This document shows, in pieces, positions 20,704 through 32,844 of a stretch of 64,000 bases of DNA. The stretch lies in contig OZ020589.1 in the NCBI GenBank assembly GCA_963971535.1, positions 68,983,239-69,047,238 on the forward strand, read 5' to 3'. The translations under genes and the position numbers were made by a program. Numbering within the stretch: the first letter of the stretch is position 1; every line of letters starts with the position of its first letter. This DNA is from Notolepis coatsorum. Its lineage: Eukaryota; Chordata; Actinopteri; Aulopiformes; Paralepididae. The notes under the pieces were generated by a model, which saw only the letters and a program-made list of their open reading frames with translations, was not told the origin of the DNA and searched no databases.

Positions 20704-21600
20704 AACAGCTGGCTTGGACTGAATGACGTTAACACACCAGCCTACTGGTTGGTGCTTCCCCTACTCTTTTCTTTTCATTGCTCGACAAATCTCGAGCTGT
20801 TATTCAAGTTCAGTATCTTTCAGTTATTTCTATTTCTATAATGTAATTCTACAACAGCTGGCTTGGACTGAATGACGTTAACACACCAGCCTACTGGTTG
20901 GTTGGTGCTCCCCCTACTCTTTTTCTTTGCTCGACAAATCTCGAGTTGTTATTTTCAAGTTCAGTATCTTTCAGTTATTTCTATTTCTATAATGTAATTC
21001 TACAACAGCTGGCTTGGACTGAATGACGTTAACACACCAGCCTACTGGTTGGTTGGTGCTCCCCCTACTCTTTTTTCTTTGCTCAACAAATCTCAAGTTG
21101 TTATTTTCAAGTTCAGTATCTTTCAGTTATTTCTATTTCTATAATGTAATTCTACAACAGCTGGCTTGGACTGAATGACGTTAACACACCAGCCTACTGG
21201 TTGGTGCTCCCCCTACTATTTTCTTTGCTTGACAAATCTCGAGTTGTTATTTTCAAGTTCAGTATCTTTCAGTTATTTCTATTTCTATAATGTAATTCTA
21301 CAACAGCTGGCTTGGACTGAATGACGTTAACACACCAGCCTACTGGTTGGTGCTCCCCCTATTATTTTCTTTGCCCAACAAATCTCGAGTTGTTATTTTC
21401 AAGTTCAGTATCTTTCAGTTATTTCCATTTCTATAATGTAATTCTACAACAGCTGGCTTGGACTGAATGACGTTAACACACCAGCCTACTGGTTGGTTGG
21501 TGCTCCCCCTACTATTTTCTTTGCTCGACAAATCTTGAGTTGTTATTCAAGTTCAGTATCTTTCAGTTATTTCTATAATGTGTTGCTTGTCACAGCGAAA
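20704..21600. repeat. 146-152-bp tandem array between L1 ORF1 and ORF2
   Basis: Six copies start AACAGCTGGCTTGGACTGAA at 20704, 20853, 21004, 21156, 21302 and 21448. Each holds TGACGTTAACACACCAGCCT and a CTCGAGTTGTTATT-type block. The copies differ by a TTGG duplication and small indels. The array sits entirely within the L1. Confidence 0.9.
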
Positions 21601-21659
21601 TTGCTCTGTGATATATACTTTTTTTTTTCTTTTTCTCTACACTCTTAAATTGGGAGCTC

Positions 21660-21825
21660 ACGCTCACGTTCTAGGTTAGGTTAGGTTCTAGGCTAGGGGC
21701 TAGGTTCTAGGTTAGGCTAGGTTCTAGCTTCTAGGTTAGGTTAGCTTCTAGGTTAGGTTTTAGCTTCTAGGTTAGGTTAGGTTTTTAGCTTCTAGGTTAG
21801 GTTCTAGGTTAGGTTAAGATCTGTA
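21660..21825. repeat. (CTAGGTTAGGTT)n degenerate array in the L1
   Basis: Short imperfect units built from TTCTAGGTTAGG. It looks telomere-like but lacks a TTAGGG run, and it lies inside the L1 inter-ORF region, so it is a local simple repeat. Confidence 0.75.
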
Positions 21826-22142
21826 GATGCACCGGAAGTTTAGTAGCGATTACCTGCGGTTCTCTAGATGTGGGAAGAAGAGAAGGGAACCTAGGATGGG
21901 AATGGGGAGGGGAGTATTTTGGGGGTTACTTACACCGAATGCGGTCCGGGAAAGGTCTGTATTTTCTGTTGTTATTGTTGTTGTTGCAGATGTTGTGGTT
22001 ACACATACATATGTTTATAGTTACTTATTTGTTATTTGTTTTTTTCTTTTTTATCACTTTATTACTTTGTGGAGTCTACAATACCCCTGTACAGGGGGCC
22101 TGTATATGGGACAATCAGATCACTCAAATCTTGAACTGAATC

Positions 22143-25100
22143 ATGACTTCATCTAATAATAGGAGGGACAACTCTGTTAGACTGATCACATGGAATGTCA
22201 AATCTATGAACGGGCCAGTCAAACGTTCAAGGGTTTTTACTCACCTAAGAAACTTGAAGGCAGATATCATGTTATTGCAAGAAACTCACTTATTGAAAGC
22301 AGATCAAATTAGACTACACAAGCCTTGGATCAGCCAGGTATTTCACTCCAATTTTAATATTCGGGCAAGAGGTGTTGCGATACTGGTGAACAAAAAAGTT
22401 CAATTCACATCCTCTAACGTTATCTCTGACCCGGATGGCAGATATATAATAGTAACGGGCACTCTATTCCAAACCCCAGTGCTCTTAGTCAATATTTACG
22501 CTCCCAACTGGGATGATGTTGGTTTTATGAACAAGATCCTCTCCTCCCTCCCAAACTTAAACACACACCAACTTATTTTGGGGGGCGATTTGAACTGTGT
22601 TGTGGACCCGGTTTTGGATCGCTCTTCTCTAAGACCCTCAACACTCTCTAAAATGTCCAGGTCCTTATCAGCCTTTATGAGGGAAAATGGATGTGTGGAC
22701 CCATGGAGATCTGCTAATCCACTATTAAAGGCATTCTCTTTTTTTTCACATGTACACCACTCCTATACCAGGATAGATTATTTTTTTATTGATAAAACCC
22801 TGTTAAACTCTGTCCGCTCAGTTGACTATTTAGCCATTGTAATTTCAGACCATGCGCCTATACAAATGGACATCTCCCTTACTCTGAATAAAAAAGATCG
22901 CCCTCCCTGGAGATTCGATACCTTGCTACTTTCCGACAAGGGGTTTTGCGACAAAATTTCAAAGTCAATTGATGACTTCTTACTCACCAATAGATCGGAT
23001 TCAATATCTCACTCACTGTTGTGGGAGACTCTAAAAGTGGTTCTGCGTGGTGAAATTATTTCCCATGTAGCCCATGCGAACAAAACCCAGAGAAAGCGGC
23101 TGCAGGACCTTACAGATTCTATTCTCCAGCTTGATGGTGAGTACGCCGCAGACCCTTCACCTGAATTGTATAAAAAGAAGCTGGATTTACAGTCTGAATT
23201 CGATCTATTATCCACAAAGAAAGCTGAAGGTCTGCTGCTCCACTCCCGCGGCCTGTCGTATGAATATGGAGACAAGAACAGTCGGCTGCTTGCACATCAG
23301 CTCAAGCGCAGAGCAGCCTCCAGGCTGATCTCACAGATAAGGGATCGCTCTAATAACATAGTCTCGAAACCCCAAGACATTAACAAGGCCTTTGAAGTGT
23401 TTTACTCCACTCTCTACACATCCGAACCCCCTCCCGACAGAATATCTATGGATACTTTTTTAAATTACCTAGAATTCCCGTCTATAGACCCGGAGCTGGC
23501 TAAGGATTTAGACAGACCATTGAACATTGAGGAGATCAAGGAGGCTATCAATGCTATGCAGAGTGGCAAGGCACCGGGTCCAGATGGCTATGAGGCAGGT
23601 TTTTATAAAAAGTTTTGTGACAAACTCGCCCCGCTTCTGATGGAAATGTTTAACGAGTCCCTGAAAAATGGGACACTGCCACATACACTCACCCAAGCAA
23701 CCATTTCCCTCCTACTTAAAAAGGACAAAGACCCTACAGACTGTGGATCGTATCGCCCAATTTCGCTGATTAACAACGATGGAAAGGTCATTGCCAAGGT
23801 GATGGCTAGGCGTCTGGAGAACATCTTACCTCTGATTATTTCTGAGGACCAGACTGGCTTCATTAAGGGTCGCCACTCCTTTTCTAACATTCGCAGACTC
23901 TTGAATATTATACACACTTCAGGTCCTTCTCTCCCTCCTGAGGTAATTATATCTCTGGATGCGGAGAAGGCCTTTGACCGCGTGGAGTGGGAATACTTGT
24001 TCACGACTCTGCAGAAATTTGGGTTTGGGGACACATTTATCTCATGGGTCCGGCTACTCTACTCCGCCCCCTTGGCCTGTGTCACTACCAACTCTATAAA
24101 CTCCCCTTATTTCCCACTTTCCAGAGGGACACGCCAGGGTTGTCCTTTGTCTCCGTTATTGTTTGCCGTCGCCGCTGAACCTCTATCCATTGCACTCAAG
24201 TCCTCGCCCCACTTCCGTGGTATCACCTGTCACGGAGTCGAACACAGGGTCTCCCTTTTACGCTGATGACCTTCTGCTCTATATGACGCATCCTATTACC
24301 TCCATCCCTCACATAAAATCTATGTTAAGACAGTTTGGCTCTTTCTCAGGCTATAAGCTAAATTTTCATAAAAGTGAATGTTTCCCCATTAACAACTCAG
24401 CCTTACAAATTACACAATCTTCAATTCCCTTTCGTCTGTCACAGACAGGCTTTAAATATCTGGGCATAAAGATCACCCACACCTTAAACTCTATTTTTGA
24501 AGCTAACTTCCCCCCATTAATCACTAACATGAAAGCTGACTTTCAACGTTGGAGCAGCCTGCCCCTCTCACTCTCCGGTAAAGTACAATGTGTTAAAATG
24601 AATATCCTGCCCAAATTCCTGTATGTCTTTCAATGTCTCCCTCTATTTCTACCCAAATCCTTTTTTCTCACAATAGACCAAGCAATATCTGCCTTTATCT
24701 GGGGGGGAAAGATCCCTAGAATAGGCAAAGCCATCCTACAAGGACCTAGGAGGTCAGGTGGACTTGCGCTCCCTAATTTCATGCACTACTACTGGTCTGT
24801 CAACATCCATAAAATTATTCTTTGGTTGAAAACCCCAGAAACTGACTGGTGTAGCTTAGAAGCGCAATCGTGCCGTTCATCCTCCCTGGCAGCTCTGGTC
24901 TACTCTTCTTTCCCTCTCTCTCCTTCCCGGCACTCCTCAAACCCTGTTGTTCTGTCCACTCTAAAGATTTGGATACAGTTTCGTCGTCACTTCAAACTCT
25001 GTGCAGCATCAGTCTTGGGGCCTATTAGTAATAACCACCTGTTTGTTCCCTCCACTTTGGACTCGTCTTTTACACGCTGGAACAGACTTGGAATAAATAG

Positions 25101-25949
25101 TTTCAAGGATCTATATGACGGTGACACTTTCTCTAGTTTTAGCTCCTTGTGTCTCCAATTTGGTCTTCCACGCTCCGATTTATTTTGTTATCTTCAGATA
25201 CGTCATTTTGTACGTTCACAATTTGACTCATTTCCTAGCCCCCCTCAACGATCAAATTGGGAGAGACTCTTGGGTCTATCACCAAACCAAAAAGGGCTTA
25301 TATCTGAAATGTATCAAAATACTATGTGCTTGATCAAAGACAAAAGCGCTAAGACGAGATCCAGGTGGGAGGAGGAGCTGGGGGTGGAACTGACAGAGGG
25401 GTGGTGGGGGGAGCACTGGATAGGGTGAATTCCTCCTCCACTTGTGCCAGACTCAGCCTAATACAACTAAAGGTGGTACACAGAGTACACTACAGCAAAG
25501 CAAGACTAGCTGAAATCTACCCAGACTCCAATCCCAATTGTGACCGCTGTAATAGCCCACAAGCTGATCTCTCTCATATGTTTTGGTCCTGCCCGGGTCT
25601 TAGACCATTATGGTCCTCGATATTTAATGTGCTCTCGATAGTACTAGATACCACAATACAGCCCTGTCCACTGTTGGCCATTTTCGGCGTACCAGCTGAA
25701 CCTCTCCCTATTAAGCCAAACGATACTGACATGTTGGCTTTTGCCACACTCTTGGCCAGACGGAGAATACTCCTAGCCTGGAAACTGTCTACACCTCCCC
25801 CCTTCTCCGCCTGGCTAAAAGATATGGTATCGTTTCTAAAACTAGAGAAGATTAAGTATGCACTTAGAGGAGTTAACGAAAAATTCTTTAAAAAGTGGCA
25901 GCCGTTCATTTCCTACTTTAACAGCCTATCTGTTCTCCCTCCTGACTGA
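22143..25949 (+). pseudogene. L1/Tx1 ORF2: endonuclease and reverse transcriptase, two frameshifts
   Basis: Encodes the nicking endonuclease and RT that perform target-primed reverse transcription. The APE-type endonuclease is visible in the first 240 residues: ITWNVKSMNG, LLQETHL, GGDLN, TRIDYFF, ISDHAPI. RT motifs follow: GKAPGPDGYEAGFYKK, KDPTDCGSYRPISL, ISLDAEKAFDRVEW, RQGCPLSP and FYADDLLLY. The C-terminal zinc knuckle is CDRCN..H..C. A one-base excess in a T-run just before the YADD codons (about 24257-24260) shifts the frame, and a second shift lies near 25400. Total span about 1,269 codons, normal for the family. The ATG at 22143 fits the family start (NSVRLITWNV). Confidence 0.88.
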
Positions 25950-26418
25950 GTGTCTTCCTTCTTTGAGTGATCCTCCCATCTAACCAGGCCCAACAGTACT
26001 ATGTAATACCACCAGATAACTATGTAGATACTCTATAATTGATTAATGTACCATATCTGACTCAGACTATTTTCCTTTTGTTTACTATTATTATTATTTT
26101 TTTTATTATATTATTATTATTATTTATTTTTTGTTATTATTTTTGTATTTTGTATTTAATTTAATTTAATTGTATCATTGTAAGTAGCAATTGTTATTAC
26201 TGTCTGTAATCTAACCTTTTCTCTGGTTGTATGTTATGTACGTAACCCTACCTGTTGATCCATGGGGTGGGTTTGGGGGTGGGTTTGGGGGTGGGATGGG
26301 TGGGGTAGATTATACAAAAAAAGGGGGAAAAAAAGGGTGAATGAATAATTCTGACTTTGTAATTGTACAAACTTGCTTCACCAATAAAAACTTTTGCTTT
26401 TAAGAAAACAAAAATGTC

Positions 26419-26955
26419 TAATACATTTTTTTTTCTCCACTTGGTAAATACACAGGTCACAACATGTTTACAGGAAAGTTTTGGAGTTGTATTTGGAGTG
26501 ACTGTTGGGAACTAGGCTACACTGGCGCACCTACTTCCAGTGAATGACGTTAAGCTAAGCTAATGGTGCGGCTGTTCCCTAAGCCTAATGCATGCACAGA
26601 GAATAAAAGGGTATCTGCTTGTCTAACTCCAGGATAGATGGCAAATAATTTCGAATTTCCCCAAAAGTTGGCGTGTTCCTTTAAGGTTTGGCTTTCGAGT
26701 ACTGCAGTCTATGCATGATCTTAAATGGAATCAGTTGCATTCTCAAGTTGTATGAAGCCACTTCCTTAGCCCCTCCTTCCATGTCTCCTCTGAAATGTGT
26801 AGTCTGAGGTCTGCCTCCCAAGTAGCCCCTTCCGTGACTGCGATGTGCAAGCCAGGGGCTTTTGAATCCGCAGTCACTCGCAGCTCTATAGCAGCCAGGC
26901 TAATTTTGACCACCAAGCACTGCTTATAAGCTTGGGTGGGTCCGAAATATATCAG
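26419..26955. mobile_element. Interspersed repeat pieces, no gene
   Basis: 26500-26690 contains a block ending CCAAAAGTTGGCGTGTTCCT, a form common in teleost interspersed repeats, whose family I cannot fix. 26820-26885 matches 173-235 and belongs to the foldback family next to it. Confidence 0.35.
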
Positions 26956-27293
26956 ATATGAATTTCAAAAAGGTACCCAGCATACAATTAGGGGTTCACA
27001 CACAGCCGCGCCGGGGTCTGAAAGCTTGGAGGTCCTAATAAACATTTTAAATCATTTTTATAAACTGGTCAACACGGCATTATTTCCGGCGTTGGGTGCA
27101 TGATGCGCATGCGCTGTGATCACAGCGCAGGCGCACCAGGCAGCCAAATACGGAAATACACGTCTCGCTCTGTGAGTACCACTTGTTTTATAAAAATGAT
27201 TTAAAATGTTTATTAGCAACTCCAAGCTTTCAGACCCCGGCGCGGCTGTGTGTGAACCCCTAATTGTACGCTGGGTACCTTTGAAATTCATAT
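26956..27293. repeat. Foldback element, copy 2 (about 108-bp arms)
   Basis: Arms at 26956-27064 and 27187-27293 are near-perfect inverted repeats (ATATGAATTTCAAA ... CACACAGCCGCGCCGGGGTC ... TTTTTATAAA). The loop contains GCGCTGTGATCACAGCGC, a second palindrome. The arm-and-loop junction matches copy 1 at 337-481. It is noncoding and DNA-transposon-like. I see no clear target duplication. Confidence 0.75.
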
Positions 27294-27539
27294 TGTACCC
27301 CTCCTGCCCAACCCCAAATAAATGGCAGAATTATTGAATCTATTAACTTGAAGAATGCTGCAGTGTAATGGGTACATTTTGAAATAAATATAAAAACCTT
27401 GGGAGGGAGACCATTTTGAAAGTGTTTATGAGTCCTATTAGAGAGAGCAGCAAGGTCCTTCAAAACGTAATATATATATATTTTTTTATACTTTATTGTG
27501 TCAATGAAGTCACTCTACATTTAGGTGTAGTATATGTAC

Positions 27540-27735
27540 ACACATACACACACATATACATAGATACACATATCCATACATACATGTATGCATACATACA
27601 CAAATACATACATACATACATACATACATACATACATACATACATACATACATACATACATACATACATACATACATACATACATACATACATACATACA
27701 TACATACATACATACATACATACATACATACATCT
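27540..27735. repeat. (TACA)n microsatellite
   Basis: A nearly pure tetranucleotide run. Because 4 and 3 are coprime it yields open frames of YVCM and THIHTY repeats on both strands, and none is a gene. The flanking 27294-27539 and 27736-27774 hold nothing I can assign. Confidence 0.9.
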
Positions 27736-27774
27736 ATTTTAAATCTTGACACTTACCTACGAACATACGTTTTT

Positions 27775-29400
27775 TTGTTTTGTTTTGTTTTTATTGTGGA
27801 TCCCCATTAGTCTACACCAAAGTGAGACTATTCCTGGGGTCCAAACATAAAAAATACAAACACACACAAAAAAAGTTTAAATAAAATATAAAACCACAAA
27901 CATTGAAGTACTCACAAGAAAACATCACAACGAACAAAACAGTGAATAAAAGCTCACTCAATATTCATAAGTTAATATTCAATATTCTCCAACCATAAAA
28001 TACAAATTACATAGTCAGTCGATAAGAATAAAACAGTTCAAAATCATTTATATGATGACTTTTCTCAAGTCACCGATCACCTTTATAATTCCATACTAAT
28101 TTCCATAATAAGTCAATGACCAAAATGTAACTAATTATTCATGAGCGCAATTTTAAATTTTTTTAAACATAAATTTGTTCCTTACCATAGTTATATTTCT
28201 GGGTATTTTATTCCAATAAGCAACTGCTCTATACATTACCATCTTTTTCAGAGCATTTGTTTTTGGTAGAGGTAAAGTAAAGCATGAATCTAATGCCTGT
28301 GTCATAATCACAGCACGGGCCTACTTCACTCCCCCTCCTTTTCCCCTCACATCCTCCACACGCTCCTCTTCATCCCCCTCTCCATCCACTACACACTCCT
28401 CCTCATCCTCTCTTTCTCCAGTCACCCCTTCCTTTACCCTTATACGCCCAGCTGTATTTCATCCCCCTAATTTGCACGCGGTCAAGCACCCCACTCTCCA
28501 CAGCTGCACTCAATCCTTCCCTGATGGGGGGACTACTTCTACACCTCGACGCTGACCAGAAGCTGTCGTGGTATTAATTACCACTGCCCAGGTACGACGT
28601 CTCTGCCGAAAGCTCTGCTAGATACCAACCGTGTATTTGCCTTACTCTAACCTGTTTCTCTCCTGTGCCCCAAAGGACCGCCGTCCCTGCCTGGACGTCA
28701 CCTGTTCCCGAAGAGGAACACTTGTTCTCCCGCTGCAACCCAGCAGCTCCCAAGACAAGCACCAGGACCGCTTGCTCGCTCACTGCCGCCGCGGCAGCCA
28801 CAAGACAGAACAATTCCTGTGTTGCTCAATTGACATTAAACACCCTTGAAACCGCTCCTATCTCTTCTCGTGTATTCAGCAATTGGGCTGTGCTCCAGAC
28901 CCCAGTTCTCACAGCCTGCCTTGTGCTATATCCATGTCTCATATTAGTTGGGTACAGTTGTGAGTGCAAACCCTCCGGTTTCCCAGTATTACAGATATTA
29001 AACAAAAAAGTTACCAGGCTACATGCCATCCTCTGTTTCACTGTCATCCAGGTCAGTGCGGCATGCATCCCTCCAACACCACTCCTCACAGAGCAGCGCA
29101 AAGCGAGGCGTGCCGCCCTGTTCTGAGCGAGCTGGAGTTTGTTCAGATCAAGCCTAGAGGCGTTAGATTATATAGTAGGACAGTAGTCCAGGCGGGATAA
29201 AACCAAAGATTGTAGTACAAGCTTTGCTGTACCAGTCCATTAGTCAACAGATTTCTACACCTTCTGATCATTGAAGTACCACAGCCCATCTTAGCCACCA
29301 TATTGCTAATGTGTTTCTACCAAGAAAGTGTTTCATCTATTACAACACCCAGCAGTTTTGCCTCACTGACCTGTTCGATATCAGCACTACTACTCTAGTT
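27775..29400 (-). mobile_element. LINE B, 5'-truncated, minus strand
   Basis: The 3' UTR (27775-28140) ends in a TTGTGGATCCCCATTAG-type block and a T-rich tail, read on the forward strand. Upstream on the minus strand are RT remnants in order: EQVSEAKLLGVVIDETLSW, then KMGCGTSMIRRCRNLLTNGL, then LQLAQNRAARLALRCSVRSG and MYRAVAYWNKIPRNI near the C-terminus. This matches Rex1/CR1-type LINEs. Several frame breaks are present. A separate insertion (28299-28842) splits the C-terminal region. Confidence 0.7.
28299..28842. mobile_element. About 540-bp insertion in LINE B, possibly a solo LTR
   Basis: LINE B protein similarity stops at about 28845 and resumes at about 28298. The inserted segment begins TGTCATAATCACAGCACGGG and ends TTGACATTAAACA, a TG...CA layout with a polyadenylation-like ATTAAA near its end. 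This suggests a solo LTR, but flanking duplications are not clear. Open frames inside (28574-29126) are not recognisable. Confidence 0.4.
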
Positions 29401-29509
29401 TTCTATTACCGTTTCATGTCAAACGTAATATTATTCTCAAGCTTGTCTACCAGTAACACAGCTAATTGACCACGAACAGTATGACCAAACACAAGGTTGT
29501 TGGCGCTAA
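29400..29509 (-). mobile_element. Ty3/gypsy fossil, distal piece
   Basis: A short minus-strand piece of a Ty3/gypsy integrase C-terminal region (the FGHTVRG motif). It continues, in order and orientation, the gypsy remnant that ends at 53522. The DIRS element 29510-53521 lies between them. Fossil, incomplete. Confidence 0.6.
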
Positions 29510-29804
29510 AACGTAAGGTTATGTATATAACCAAGTTCTATGAATACTGGTGACGCTCAGCGTCATCTGCACGCACTTCACTTCGTGCACGAGCACTGAA
29601 TAAAAAATTCCACAATGTACCTTTACATCCCAACATTCGTCTGGCCACACCCCTATCCGCTTACCTTCATAAGCAGGTGTGTGGTCACCTACTCGCCTCC
29701 TTCCCAAACTTTCACCACAAGGCGAGATCAAGGGCCGCAGTGGTGTCCTGACGCTGAGCGTCACCAGTATTCATAGAACTTGGTTATATACATAACCTTA
29801 CGTT
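29510..29804 (-). repeat. DIRS-B right terminal repeat and internal complementary region
   Basis: A 295-bp fold-back: AACGTAAGGTTATGTATATA at 29510 and its complement at 29785-29804, with arms of about 55 bp. It is followed at 29805 by CTATTTCATACTGGCTGCC, the same sequence as the outer left end at 53503-53521. 29551-29715 matches the left terminal repeat at 53330-53500. This is the geometry of right repeat plus internal complementary region in DIRS elements. Confidence 0.7.
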
Positions 29805-31658
29805 CTATTTCATACTGGCTGCCGCTCAGCGTCATCTGCACTACAGGAGCTGAGCGTGAGCCTGAAGCTCGACAAATGTACCCCATTGAGGCCCCCCACA
29901 ACCATCAGACCGGGGAGGACCGAGCCCCCCGACCCTCCCTAATGGAGGATACCCTCCCTATTGGAGGACGGGAGGGAGACGGATCCGACCGTGCGAAGAG
30001 GAACTCAAGCAACTCAACGCACAGGGTGAGCAGATCGTGGCTTGACCCCACGACTACGCACACGCACAACCCGCATGCCACCAGGGAACGAAGGGAAGGA
30101 ACAACCCTCGTTACTGCCCCCAAAATCACGGAGTCAAGAGCAACTCAACCCCGTGGCAAGGCCGTAGCAGCGGAGTGCGAAGGAAGACCCAGACCCACTG
30201 AAGGGACTGGATCCCCCGGAAGAAGGGGGGCCCGGAGAGGTCAATGACGCCAGGCATCAAGACCCCACCAGGCGGTCACTTAGTGACACCGCCCCCCACA
30301 TCGCCAGCGTATTCGGATAGGGCCCCTCCAAGAGCGGGCCCTTTCCCCCCAATAGTACACCGCCTGGCACACTGACCCTGCAACACAGGCAGTCAGCATG
30401 GCCGTAAAGCACTAAAAGGTTAACCAACGGAAGCAGGCAGCGCACCGGGGAAACCAGGCAGCAGGCTGTAGACCTTAGCCTGGAGCACTGCGGACGAGAC
30501 AGGCGCCAAAGGGGTCAACTGAAAACAGCCCCCCCCGGCGGAAGGGGCGTATGCTGGCGTTGTTGAGCACCATGACAAAGCCTCCATCAAAAAAAACCCA
30601 CCCAGAGGGGTCGAGGCAGAGAAGGCTGACACGATTGGCAGACGTCATGAACGTGCAGGGGCACACTCAACCGGGTAACCCGGGAGTTGACTCTGCTCCC
30701 TGTGACACCCGGGCCAACCCGGCATTTTTCCCCCCTGAAAAAAGCGCAAGTCCCTCAGGGTACCAGAACAGCAGATCTGCATCCCCGGCGGACAACGGGT
30801 TAACTGACCTGGACCAGCGTGACCAGAACCAGTCCTGTGCCCTAACCACGCCGACATGCCCACTCCAGGAGAGGGGGCAGGAATGCGTGTTGATCTAAAA
30901 CATGAAAAGAGGGCGCCACCCAGACGGTCCTATTCATACCGCGCTCAGTGGCCCACCCCCAAGGGCGTGAGACCCCTCTACCTATGTTCTGATCTATTCC
31001 GTTAACATCCCCCAGATATGAACGAGAATCCGTCGAGACCCAGTAACAGGCTCTCGGAAGAGGAAAAAATCCCCCATCCCAGTTGCCCTATAAAAACGCT
31101 GTTTTAATAACAAGCAACCAAGGCGTACTAGCCTCCTGCATGATTCTTAACAGAAACACCCCGAGCCAGCACTATGCGTCTGGACCCAAAACATATCAAT
31201 GGACAGTCTAACCAGACCCCACATTGATCCTTCAAGGCGCCTGGGAGAATGACAAGAAGGTTGTTGTGCTTCATATTCTCCACTCTTTTTATTAAAAAAG
31301 AAAGAAACACCGACTGACATGAATCCCACGTGATGCAGCCGAGGGTAATTTTTTTTTACATTTTTACATCCCGCCACCCTCACCACAGAGGAGAGACGGA
31401 ACTCCCCAGAGAGACTTCCCACGTGAGCCATAGATTGAAAAGTCACGGTAACATTGAGTCATGTGACCAACCGACTCAAGTTACACGTATATCGAGCGTA
31501 GTAGAACAGTAAGTTCCTACGCTCTGCCCCGACAACTTGACAACAACAGACCCTACATACGGGTCTAAACTCACGGAAGCCGTCGTCAAATAGAAACGTG
31601 CCTAGTGACGTTTGCTATGACGGGGGGAAACCCAAGACTCAATCGCCTGTGATAGGTG
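29805..31658 (-). other. DIRS-B 3' body, no readable gene
   Basis: A GC-rich stretch. On the minus strand, GGGGTACATTTGTCG just inside the complementary region matches 63285-63300 in the DIRS at 58346-63681, which ties it to the same family. Longer open frames on either strand (for example 29780-30247 plus) have no recognisable domain. I see no promoter or RNA gene. Confidence 0.45.
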
Positions 31659-32274
31659 CTGTGGGATATTCGGGGATATCCTGAAGAAGAATGTTCTCAG
31701 TCAACCGAGGTTCAGTTAATAACAAAGGTTTATTAACCAAACAGATAGAAATATACATAGTACATAGAGAGAATGGCTGAGGCTCTCGCCCCAGGTGATC
31801 AGCTGAAATGACCCAGGTAAAGACTTGATTGTGGTCGGGAGGAGCCCTATATAGTTAAAAGGGGGGGGATGTGGTCCCATTTGATAGGTCAATTGGGTGG
31901 GGGAGGGGCACACAGGTAAGGGGACACAGGGGCGGGGAATGTCTTTACATGAGGGCATTATATTATTCCACAGTTACTCACTTTTATTATTGGGGGATGT
32001 CTTTACATGAGAGAGTTGGGGAATCAATATATTATTCCACAGTTACTCACTTTTCTCTTCATAATGTGGGTGAGATTAATATATATTATACCAGGATTAT
32101 TTGGAACAGGTAAAATATTGAAACGTGAATAGATATGGTAAAAGAATGGGACCGATGTAATCCATCGGTTATCAGATAATGAATGAAATAGAAATGGTCC
32201 TTCGAGCCGGTTATTAACTGAACCTCGGTTGACTGAGAACATTCTTCTTCAGGATATCCCCGAATATCCCACAG
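31659..32274. mobile_element. MITE with 65-bp inverted repeats
   Basis: The ends 31659-31723 and 32210-32274 are almost perfect inverted repeats (CTGTGGGATATTCGGGGATA ... CAACCGAGGTTCAGTTAATA). The right inner edge carries TGGTCCTTCGAGCCGG (about 32196), the same string as next to the BEL/Pao 5' LTR at 11158. That may mean the ends derive from an LTR and primer-binding region. It is noncoding, and target duplication is uncertain. Confidence 0.6.
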
Positions 32275-32567
32275 TGCGGAGTCTGGGAAACCCTCCCCCC
32301 CCCCCCCCCCCTGCCTAACAGCTTGACACTGACAGAATGAAAAGAGAGTCCCAGAAACCCCCTGACCAATCAGAAGAGGGAAGGAGGGGTTTATCCGGTA
32401 CCCCCTCGCAAGCCCAACCCTTGCATATGACAACAACAACAGCCATATGATACCTTCAGTAGCAATGCCAATGAATAGCGCAAGCTAATCCAATGCACGC
32501 TAGCCACAGACATATCTGTGAACAGGGTTTATAGCAAGGCCAATTTGTGTGAACCCGACACTGTATA
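32275..32567. other. DIRS-B body remnant with poly(C) run
   Basis: No gene. A run of about 18 C at 32293-32311 and a purine-rich stretch follow. CACTGTATA (32559-32567) is repeated with one mismatch at 51216-51224 and is the candidate target duplication of the L1 inserted here. Confidence 0.4.
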
Positions 32568-32844
32568 TTTTTTTTGTATTTAATTTTTTTATTATCTTTT
32601 AAACAAACACATAAACAAACATGACAACACACGATTAGATATACAAGCATTGTAAAACAGTGTACATCAGTTAACTCACCGTTTGGATAAATGTCTTATA
32701 AAAGATATACCCCTAATACAAGATATACCCCTAATACCTGCTATCTATTCCCCTACACACATATGCTTTTGCTCGCACCCCCCGCCCTGGACCCCCCAAT
32801 GGATAATCCATCCATTATCCTTCGCTCCTAACCAGACACTACCA

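Larger units (their letters stand above)
19614..26402 (+). mobile_element. Full-length L1/Tx1-type LINE with 16-bp TSD
   Basis: Flanked by perfect direct repeats AGAAAACAAAAATGTC at 19598-19613 and 26403-26418, so both ends are defined. Layout: short 5' UTR (19614-19768), ORF1 (19769-20647), a long inter-ORF region with two tandem arrays (20648-22142), ORF2 (22143-25949) and a 3' UTR ending in AATAAAAACTTTTGCTTTTA with no long poly(A). The first 30 bases contain CTTCCGG and CATGGCGAC, resembling ETS and YY1 sites. ORF1 is intact, and ORF2 has two frameshifts. Confidence 0.9.

Noticed and set aside
21660-21825. Interstitial telomere sequence
   Set aside because: Units are TTCTAGGTTAGG-like, not TTAGGG, and are confined to the L1 inter-ORF region.
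27416-27752. Tyr/Cys/Met or Thr/His repeat proteins on both strands
   Set aside because: They are translations of a (TACA)n microsatellite.
29780-30898. Plus-strand frames of 115-155 aa in the DIRS-B body
   Set aside because: They are in GC-rich sequence with no recognisable domain, run antisense to the element and show no conservation with DIRS-A.
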